This document shows, one piece after another, positions 1 through 4,661 of a stretch of 5,539 nucleotides of DNA. The position numbers and the translations under genes were made by a program. The stretch's first letter is position 1. Each line of letters opens with the position of its first letter. This stretch comes from Thermoproteota archaeon (GTDB lineage: Archaea > Thermoproteota > Methanomethylicia > Methanomethylicales > Methanomethylicaceae): contig QNVH01000001.1 in NCBI GenBank assembly GCA_004347955.1, positions 3,310 to 8,848 on the forward strand. The letters run 5' to 3'. The notes beneath the pieces are model-generated. The model ran no database searches, was not told where the DNA came from, and was given only the letters and a program-made list of their open reading frames with translations.

Positions 1-97
1 GAACATTAATTATATAGGAATAATCTCAGACCGGCAATGGTGGTCAATGTTTGTTTAATCCCGTCAAGAACATTAATTATATAGGAATAATCTCAGA
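1..97. CRISPR. Two 30-bp direct repeats with 37-bp spacer; possible end of a CRISPR array
   Basis: The same 30 bases occur at 1-30 and 68-97 with no mismatch, beginning GAACATTAATT and ending GAATAATCTCAGA. The stretch between them (31-67) is 37 bp, is unrelated to the repeat and is more GC-rich. A repeat of about 30 bp with a spacer of about 37 bp and a 67-bp period is within the usual archaeal CRISPR range. The repeat contains a short potential hairpin, ATTAT-ATAGGA-ATAAT. Against the call: only two copies are visible, the left copy touches the window edge so the true left boundary of the repeat is unknown, neither strand ends in the common GAAAG/GAAAC motif, and no cas gene is present. It could instead be a short non-CRISPR direct repeat. 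Confidence 0.5.
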
Positions 98-207
98 TCA
101 GACTCAATTAAATTGATATTTTCGGATACGGCTTTCCCTTTCAATCTTCATAAACAAAAGGCATACCAAATCCGGGGCGATGGATTTTTTGGACTTGGAT
201 CTACTGA
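98..207. other. AT-rich intergenic region between repeat array and kinase gene; possible leader
   Basis: No convincing gene is seen here. The stretch next to the last repeat is AT-rich and contains a 5-bp inverted repeat CAATT-A-AATTG at 105-115. On the minus strand CCGAAAATATC (125 to 115) resembles an archaeal BRE plus TATA element and would place a start near the edge of the last repeat, as expected if this were a CRISPR leader and the array were read leftward. The minus-strand T-rich run TTTTGTTT (159 to 152), about 50 bp past the kinase stop, could be the terminator of the thpR-cca-kinase operon. Both ideas are weak and rest only on base composition and spacing. Confidence 0.3.
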
Positions 208-954
208 CTACAGTCTTAACTCTTCAAGAATTTTTTCGTAGGCATGTTGAGACCGAAGTCTTTTGTAATCTTTAAGCAACTCTTTCAGTTTACTATCATC
301 CCAAGAAAGGTGCCCCCTCAGACAATCTGCGATCTTCTTTTTGAAGAAGAGGTAGCCTGCTATTGAAACCAGGTTCCGACATTTTCTTTCTCTACTTGCA
401 CTCTCAAAATCTATGATTCTTGGCGTCCCTTGTTGGTCTATTAGCACATGTTTTTTAGCGTCCGACAATTCTCCATGATCTATACCTATATTATCCAGTG
501 TCCAGCACTGCCCTAAAAGTCCTTTAACAACCATTCTCACATTGTTTCTGTCCACGACTCTTCGAGCTTTCAACCACTCCGAAAAGAATTCACCCCTTAT
601 GTATTCCATGGCGATAACGGTGTCTTTCACCGCTATGGTCCTGGGTCCTATCCCTGCCCTGTTGACATCTTTCAGGATCTCCCCTTCCCGACCAAGCGAT
701 CTCCTGTCGGCATCTGACCTGAGAACCTTCAGGGCGACCAAGTCCCCTCTTAACAAACCCGCTAAAACTATCCCCACGCAGCCCTTCCCAAGGACTTTGA
801 AATTTGCAAGGTTGACTCCGCCCTGCGACAAAACACCCTTTATACCTATTTCCCTTAAATCGCCCAAAACCCTCCTGTAATGTGCCTCCGAGAAGTGTGG
901 GTACGAGAGGATGTTCTTTACCCTCTCGTCTTCTATTGGTATCACTTCAACCAT
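208..954 (-). CDS. Atypical archaeal protein kinase (COG2112-like, Bud32/RIO-related)
   Basis: A predicted cytoplasmic ATP-binding protein kinase of 248 residues with a minimal kinase fold. A glycine-rich loop LGKGCVG lies at 55-61, the ATP-anchoring lysine is in VALKVL (K76), a likely helix-C glutamate is E90 or E92, a hinge MEYIRGE lies at 116-122, the catalytic-loop equivalent HGELSDAKKH lies at 160-169, and the metal-binding DFG equivalent is DFE at 182-184. The catalytic aspartate of HRD/HGD loops is glutamate here (E162) and the usual Asn is not obvious. To my recollection HGEL is characteristic of the COG2112 archaeal family, whose substrates are unknown. There are no membrane segments. 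The ATG at 954 overlaps the cca stop by 13 bp, so translation is probably coupled, and it is the last gene of the operon. Its 3' half is visibly more AT-rich than cca. Kinase fold is fairly certain; activity and target are not. Confidence 0.8.
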   Translation of the reverse strand: MVEVIPIEDERVKNILSYPHFSEAHYRRVLGDLREIGIKGVLSQGGVNLANFKVLGKGCVGIVLAGLLRGDLVALKVLRSDADRRSLGREGEILKDVNRAGIGPRTIAVKDTVIAMEYIRGEFFSEWLKARRVVDRNNVRMVVKGLLGQCWTLDNIGIDHGELSDAKKHVLIDQQGTPRIIDFESASRERKCRNLVSIAGYLFFKKKIADCLRGHLSWDDSKLKELLKDYKRLRSQHAYEKILEELRL

Positions 955-2261
955 AAAGGTCTCTTCCTTAGAAAAGCGTGGATCTCCTCAACCAGTCTTG
1001 GCTCTTTGGCGCAAAGCTCTGCGATCTCCTCGTCCACATATACCTCGAAGCCCTTCTTGACCTCTTCCATCACGTCCTTACTCATCTGCAAGATGGCAAA
1101 CTCTCTCTTCAGGAGTTCCTTCGCATCTGTGTACTTCCTCCTGAGCTCAACGTGCCAACGTTCTCCTCTAATTGATGGTCCTGCCAGAACATTCTCCCTT
1201 CTCAGGTGCTTCTCAAGGAACCTTTTCGCGTCTTCATGGTACCAAACTTTTGGTCCTTGGCGGATCTTGCCCGCCCTCAGCATCCTGCTCTCAAGTTCCA
1301 AAATGAAGACCAAGTGTTTCTCTTCGTCGCTCCAAGCCTTTTGGTCCAAGACCCTGAAGTCATACCTCTCAAGGAGTCCGGCGGTCTTCATTAAGCTCCT
1401 CTGGATCTCTCCCCACAGGACGTCTGAAGGGAGTTTCGGGCAACCAACTTTTACAGCCACCAACGAAACCCCTCTCTCCCTAATTCTCTCCAAAACTTTG
1501 AGAGCATCCGCCTCCTCCTTGGTAGGGAAGAAATATTCAATGCCCGGCTTTTCCAAGAATCGCCCTGCGGCGGCTATGAAGGTGGCGTAGCACTGGATGG
1601 AGACCGCGGCGGCAGCATTTCTCCTCCTGTCCACAGGGTCTATTATTATCAATGGGGAGTCGAAGACCTGCTCAGCCTCTCCTTCCCTGTAGTACTTCAT
1701 GTAATCTATCACGGTTCTCCCCCTCCACTTTGCAGCCTCCTCTAGTACCCCTCGGAAGCTACCGTAGTTGATCACAAGCAACTCGCAGAGGTAGCCGGAG
1801 AACCCGCCAACTTTCAGTTCTGCTCCGTAGACTCCAACACCTTTCATGAACTGCTTCAAGAGCCTCACGTCGTCCCTCATTCTCTCGTCAAGTTTGCTCA
1901 GGACGAACTTTGTATGAAGGGGCGTTCTGTCGACAGCCGTGACAGGCCTCTCTCCCTCCCCGATCTCTACACTTGGAACAATGTCCACCTTGTACCCGCC
2001 CACGGTGGCCTCAACATAAGGGTGTTCAGCAAATCCGAGCCTCCACCCCTCTCCAGCACCCGACTTGGCGAGCTGGAGTCCCACGTCCTTGAGAGCATCT
2101 TTAGGGGTACCGCGCGGGAAGATTATGAAGAGATCTATGTCCCTGTCAGTGGCTATCCATGTATCTTTAGCCAACGAGCCCTCTACCTCAACCCTGACTT
2201 TTAGCCCTCTAGCCATCGCCTCCCTCTCTATGTTCCTCTTTATTCCATCAACCACCCTCAT
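942..2261 (-). CDS. cca: CCA tRNA nucleotidyltransferase, archaeal class I (main open frame; 5' end likely frameshifted)
   Basis: Adds or repairs the 3'-terminal CCA of tRNA from CTP and ATP without a nucleic acid template. The open frame from the ATG at 2261 gives 439 residues. The polymerase-beta-like head carries GSLAKDTW (28-35), the carboxylates D41 and D43 in the RDIDLF stretch, AEHPYVEA (78-85) and the third carboxylate D93 in YKVDIVPS. The archaeal signature GVYGAELKVGGFSGYLCELL lies at 143-162, followed by the central and tail domains. The catalytic GS motif sits closer to the N-terminus than in the Archaeoglobus enzyme as I recall it, and a matching upstream N-terminal segment exists in another frame (2266-2337, described separately). 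Removing one base at 2265 would give a 464-residue protein. It lies between thpR and the kinase on one transcript. Identity is certain; whether translation really starts at 2261 is doubtful. Confidence 0.95.
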   Translation of the reverse strand: MRVVDGIKRNIEREAMARGLKVRVEVEGSLAKDTWIATDRDIDLFIIFPRGTPKDALKDVGLQLAKSGAGEGWRLGFAEHPYVEATVGGYKVDIVPSVEIGEGERPVTAVDRTPLHTKFVLSKLDERMRDDVRLLKQFMKGVGVYGAELKVGGFSGYLCELLVINYGSFRGVLEEAAKWRGRTVIDYMKYYREGEAEQVFDSPLIIIDPVDRRRNAAAAVSIQCYATFIAAAGRFLEKPGIEYFFPTKEEADALKVLERIRERGVSLVAVKVGCPKLPSDVLWGEIQRSLMKTAGLLERYDFRVLDQKAWSDEEKHLVFILELESRMLRAGKIRQGPKVWYHEDAKRFLEKHLRRENVLAGPSIRGERWHVELRRKYTDAKELLKREFAILQMSKDVMEEVKKGFEVYVDEEIAELCAKEPRLVEEIHAFLRKRPLWLK

Positions 2262-2337
2262 GACACTTCTCGCGGTCCTCGGGCCTTGGCTTGATCTTCT
2301 CCCTTACCTCTGCCAGAACTTCTTCAATGGCGCTCAT
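2248..2337 (-). other. cca: Out-of-frame N-terminal segment of cca (apparent +1 frameshift)
   Basis: An ATG at 2337-2335 overlaps the thpR stop as TAATG, the usual arrangement for a translationally coupled gene. It opens a frame that starts MSAIEEVLAEV and reaches KPRPEDREK at 2266, then reads CHEGG and stops at TGA 2250-2248 (29 residues). The first 24 residues look like the amphipathic start of archaeal CCA enzymes. If the single base at 2265 is skipped, the reading continues GAG AAG GTC ATG AGG, giving PEDREKVMRVVDGIKRN, which joins the main cca frame without a gap. In the main frame itself, the codons upstream of 2261 encode a low-plausibility peptide back to a TAA at 2306-2304. The cause may be a sequencing or assembly error, a real mutation, or frameshifting during translation; there is no homopolymer at the site to favour one. 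Confidence 0.75.
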
Positions 2338-2894
2338 TATGTGAACTCAACCTCTCTCAGATCTGAGTATATTGGTCCTTTCGGGGTCAGCTGACTCATC
2401 TTCAAGACCAGCCTCTCTGCGACGCATGAACCGAATTTGCGCCCCCTGTACTTCTCCAGCACCTGAAGCAGCCTATCCCTGTTCCTCGGACTCCTGACCC
2501 TTCCCACGGTGATGTGTGGGACAAAATCCCTCTCCCGCCCGAATCCGAGCCCAGCCAACCCTGAGTCGAGCTTTCTCTGAATCTCAATGACTCTCTCTCT
2601 TCCCTCCCCTATGCCAACCCAGACCACGCGGGCCACCCTCCAGTTGGGGAACACCCCGACGCCCTCCACTTTCATTACGAACTTCTCTTCCCTCAACCCC
2701 CTCATCACATCGTAGACTTTCTCAAGGACCCCCGCATCAATTTCTCCAAGGAACTTCATGGTAACATGTAAGTTCTCTGTCTCAACCAGCTTTATGTCTG
2801 CCCCCACAGAATCTATCTCCTTCTCAAACTCTCCTATCTCGCGCCTCACCTCTTCAGATATATCGAGCGCGAGGAATGCCCTCACCCTTTCCAT
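2337..2894 (-). CDS. thpR: RNA 2',3'-cyclic phosphodiesterase / 2'-5' RNA ligase family
   Basis: A 2H-phosphoesterase of 185 residues, normal length for the family. The two catalytic HxT motifs are HVT at 43-45 (in NLHVTMKFLGE) and HIT at 127-129 (in FVPHITVGRV), about 84 residues apart, as expected for the duplicated fold. VFPNWRVARVVWVGI (81-95) is the usual segment between them and SQLTPKGPIY (167-176) the usual C-terminal strand region. The family hydrolyses 2',3'-cyclic phosphate RNA ends to 2'-phosphate and can join tRNA halves with a 2'-5' bond in vitro; the in vivo role is unsettled. The ATG at 2894 is preceded by GGTGGTG. It is the first gene of the minus-strand operon, and its TAA stop overlaps an ATG (TAATG) that begins the cca N-terminal segment; the thpR-cca pairing suggests a shared role in tRNA or RNA end processing. 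Confidence 0.93.
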   Translation of the reverse strand: MERVRAFLALDISEEVRREIGEFEKEIDSVGADIKLVETENLHVTMKFLGEIDAGVLEKVYDVMRGLREEKFVMKVEGVGVFPNWRVARVVWVGIGEGRERVIEIQRKLDSGLAGLGFGRERDFVPHITVGRVRSPRNRDRLLQVLEKYRGRKFGSCVAERLVLKMSQLTPKGPIYSDLREVEFT

Positions 2895-2904
2895 AACACC
2901 ACCC
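2895..2904 (-). promoter_or_regulatory. Ribosome binding site of thpR
   Basis: On the minus strand GGGTGGTGTT lies directly before the ATG of thpR. GGTG matches part of the archaeal anti-Shine-Dalgarno complement (GGAGGTGATC), with suitable spacing. It supports the ATG at 2894 as the start. Confidence 0.5.
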
Positions 2905-2912
2905 GATAATCG

Positions 2913-2918
2913 TTATAT
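2913..2918 (+). promoter_or_regulatory. TATA box for the plus-strand operon, probably leaderless
   Basis: TTATAT, in the context CGTTATATCC, is centred about 27 bp before the ATG at 2943. Archaeal transcription starts roughly 25 bp downstream of the TATA box, which puts the 5' end of the mRNA at or next to the start codon. No Shine-Dalgarno sequence precedes that ATG, which fits a leaderless transcript. Confidence 0.5.
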
Positions 2919-2922
2919 CCTT

Positions 2923-2936
2923 GGTAATAATTAATC
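2923..2936 (-). promoter_or_regulatory. AT-rich promoter element for the thpR-cca-kinase operon
   Basis: On the minus strand GATTAATTATTACC contains a TATA-like core centred about 36 bp before the thpR ATG. The expected start of transcription would be near 2904, leaving a leader of about 10 nt that just includes the GGTGGTG site. This element and the plus-strand TATA box lie in the same 48-bp divergent gap, so the two promoters must share or compete for space. Confidence 0.4.
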
Positions 2937-2942
2937 TCTTGC

Positions 2943-3503
2943 ATGGTCCTTCTATTCTGCATCACCGGCATGCCTGGCTCAGGAAAGTCTGTCATATCTG
3001 AGACCGCAAGGTCTCTCGGTCTGAAGGTCGTGGTCATGGGTGACATAATAAGGGAGGAAGCCGAGGCAAGGGGGATCAAGAAGACCCCTGCGTCCTTGGG
3101 CGAGCTGATGCTTGCCCTCCGTAAAGAGGAGGGAAATGACATAGTAGCCAAGAGGTGCCTCTCCAAAGTTTCGGGGGATAAAGTTGCCGTCATAGAGGGC
3201 GTCAGGAGTCTCGAAGAACTCAACTATTTCAGAAGAAATGCGAGTGTAGTCCTTTTGGCGGTGCACGCCTCCCCCAACACAAGGTTTCAGAGGCTGCTGA
3301 GGAGGGGGAGACCGGACGACCCGAAGGACCTTAAGACCTTTGAGGAACGGGACATGAGGGAGCTCCATGTTGGAATAGGCTCGGTGATCGCCCTCGCAGA
3401 TAAGGTATTCATCAATGAGGGCACCATGGAAGAGTTAATTAAATCGGTGAGGGAGTTCTTTGAGAGGGAGATCCGTGGAGGCAAAAGTGTTAGTCCAGGT
3501 TGA
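2943..3503 (+). CDS. UPF0200-like P-loop nucleotide kinase (dephospho-CoA kinase-like)
   Basis: A 186-residue cytoplasmic protein with the nucleotide-kinase P-loop fold. Walker A is GMPGSGKS (9-16) directly after the first strand. GDIIREEAEARG (33-44) resembles the substrate-binding stretch of adenylate and dephospho-CoA kinases. VAVIEGVRSLEE (81-92) is the Walker B region, and RFQRLLRRGRPDDPK (114-128) is an arginine-rich lid-like segment. FERDMRELHVGIG (133-145) and the NEG of VFINEGTMEEL (155-165) match what I know of archaeal UPF0200 proteins, which are placed near CoaE but have no settled substrate. It is first in the plus operon, with a probable leaderless start at ATG 2943, and overlaps the next gene by 29 bp. 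The fold and P-loop are certain; nucleotide kinase activity on CoA precursors or any other substrate is inference. Confidence 0.85.
   Translation: MVLLFCITGMPGSGKSVISETARSLGLKVVVMGDIIREEAEARGIKKTPASLGELMLALRKEEGNDIVAKRCLSKVSGDKVAVIEGVRSLEELNYFRRNASVVLLAVHASPNTRFQRLLRRGRPDDPKDLKTFEERDMRELHVGIGSVIALADKVFINEGTMEELIKSVREFFEREIRGGKSVSPG
3466..3470 (+). promoter_or_regulatory. Ribosome binding site deciding the start of the UPF0201-like gene
   Basis: GGGAG lies 4 bases before the GTG at 3475, inside the end of the preceding gene. It favours that GTG over the TTG at 3460, which lies upstream of this site and would add five residues (start codon, then RGRS) not expected in the family. Confidence 0.45.
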
Positions 3504-3942
3504 GCTGCACCCCACTGAGGATGAGTCCAAGGTTCTGAAGGCTCTATCGAACATGACGGGGGTCGAGTCCTTCACGAAGCACGTCCAAGGGGACCGCGCC
3601 TACATCGTACAGGAGGGCGATACCTCCCTGCTGTCCAAGCTGAGAGCCCTGCTGAGGAGGGAGCGCATACTGGACGCTGCGCGGAAGGTCATGCTGGCCG
3701 GGGTTGAAGGCTCCACAATCACCTTCCACCTAAATAAGCAGGTCGCCTACGCAGGTCATGTGAGTTTTTGCATGCCTGAGGGCGAGTCCCCACTAGGTCC
3801 TATAACCTTCCACATCAAGGCAGAGGATCCGAAGGCGTTAATAGACTGGTTGGCTACAAAGACGATAGACGGAGTCCCCGTCGATGAGCTATGGAAATCG
3901 GGATCTCAACACTCTGCACCATCGGAAAGACGTTCAAGGTAA
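3475..3942 (+). CDS. UPF0201 / COG1325-like RNA-binding protein
   Basis: A 155-residue protein when started at GTG 3475. The start gives a first strand followed by VQVELHPTEDESKV, where HPTED (12-16) is typical of the archaeal UPF0201 family. RERILDAARKVML (62-74), FHLNKQVAYAGHVSFC (84-99), SPLGPI (105-110) and IDWLA (123-127) also fit the family as I know it. COG1325 has been described as a predicted exosome subunit or RNA-binding protein; there is no firm biochemical role. It overlaps the upstream P-loop gene by 29 bp and the downstream TIM-barrel gene by 52 bp. The last 15 residues (from K141, polar with SERRSR at the end) are encoded entirely within the downstream gene's start and look like an unstructured extension beyond the conserved domain. 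The alternative TTG start at 3460 is less likely. Confidence 0.8.
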   Translation: MEAKVLVQVELHPTEDESKVLKALSNMTGVESFTKHVQGDRAYIVQEGDTSLLSKLRALLRRERILDAARKVMLAGVEGSTITFHLNKQVAYAGHVSFCMPEGESPLGPITFHIKAEDPKALIDWLATKTIDGVPVDELWKSGSQHSAPSERRSR

Positions 3943-4661
3943 TCGACGAGCTCCTCTCCCTCAAAATAGCCCTCCTCGAGGTTCTGGACGAGTGGAAGGA
4001 TCGCTTGACAAAGACGAGGGTGAAAGCCCTCAACGAGCTTAGCGCGTCGTTCCCGCTCAAGTACACAGTCCACGGGCCCATCCTCGATCTCAACATCGCC
4101 TCATCAAACCCTAGGATGAGGTCTTGTGCCTTGAATATCATCTTTGAATCTATGAGCAGGGCTCACGAGATAGGTGCCAAAGCTTATATCCTCCACCCCG
4201 GCCTCAGAACCCCGCTAGATAACCTCGTTCCCGGGGTAAACAGGTCTCTCAACTTGTATTCGCTGGAAAAGATACTGAATTACGGTGAGAAGATAGGGTT
4301 GAGGGTCGCCGTAGAGAACATGCCGGGAAACACTTCCTGCCTCCTCCAGAGGGCTGAAGAGTTCTCGGCTCTCATGGATAACGGTCTGCCCGTTTACGTT
4401 GCGTTAGACGTTGGACACGCAAACACTACCTCCCAGCTAGATGCCTTCCTAACAGGCGTAAACGACCGAATCGTCCACTTGCACCTCCACGATAACTGCG
4501 GCACCGACGACGAGCACAAGGTCATAGGAGAGGGCACAGTTGACTGGGATCTCGTAAGGGCAAAGGTCAACAGAGAGAGGGTTTCCGCGGTGGTGGAGAA
4601 CAACAATCTCGAGGACGCGAAAAAATCATTCATGAGGGCAACTCAGCTCTTCAGCTCATAG
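3891..4661 (+). CDS. Xylose isomerase-like TIM-barrel protein (COG1082; endonuclease IV-like fold)
   Basis: A 256-residue (beta/alpha)8-barrel protein of the AP-endonuclease 2 / sugar phosphate isomerase superfamily. Metal-ligand-type motifs occur in barrel order: YTVHGPILDLN (H61), YILHPG (H102), VAVENMPG (E142), VALDVGHAN (D173, H176), HLHLHDN (196-202, with H198 and D201), DDEHKVIGEG (206-215, H209 and E214) and VVENNN (E236). These match the divalent-metal site shared by endonuclease IV and sugar isomerases. The order and the IGEGTVDW segment are nearer the COG1082 isomerase/epimerase group than true endonuclease IV, so AP-site cleavage is not assumed; the substrate is unknown. The ATG at 3891 starts exactly at the first barrel strand (MEIGIST). 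It overlaps the UPF0201-like gene by 52 bp, so it is probably cotranscribed and coupled, and its stop overlaps the RNase Z gene from the opposite strand by 19 bp. Confidence 0.85.
   Translation: MEIGISTLCTIGKTFKVIDELLSLKIALLEVLDEWKDRLTKTRVKALNELSASFPLKYTVHGPILDLNIASSNPRMRSCALNIIFESMSRAHEIGAKAYILHPGLRTPLDNLVPGVNRSLNLYSLEKILNYGEKIGLRVAVENMPGNTSCLLQRAEEFSALMDNGLPVYVALDVGHANTTSQLDAFLTGVNDRIVHLHLHDNCGTDDEHKVIGEGTVDWDLVRAKVNRERVSAVVENNNLEDAKKSFMRATQLFSS

Noticed and set aside
105..115. CAATT-A-AATTG inverted repeat as an operator
   Set aside because: Only 5 bp per arm in AT-rich sequence, easily expected by chance.
185..190. T6 run on the plus strand as a terminator
   Set aside because: No plus-strand gene precedes it, and it is on the wrong strand for the kinase operon; direction of any repeat-array transcript is unknown.
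542..1590. Long open frames on the plus strand opposite the kinase and cca genes
   Set aside because: Their translations are Ser/Leu/Pro/Phe-rich with no recognisable motif, and they lie opposite genes with clear family signatures.
3460..3474. TTG at 3460 as the start of the UPF0201-like gene
   Set aside because: It adds RGRS before the first strand and lies upstream of the GGGAG site that fits the GTG at 3475; the family usually starts close to that position.
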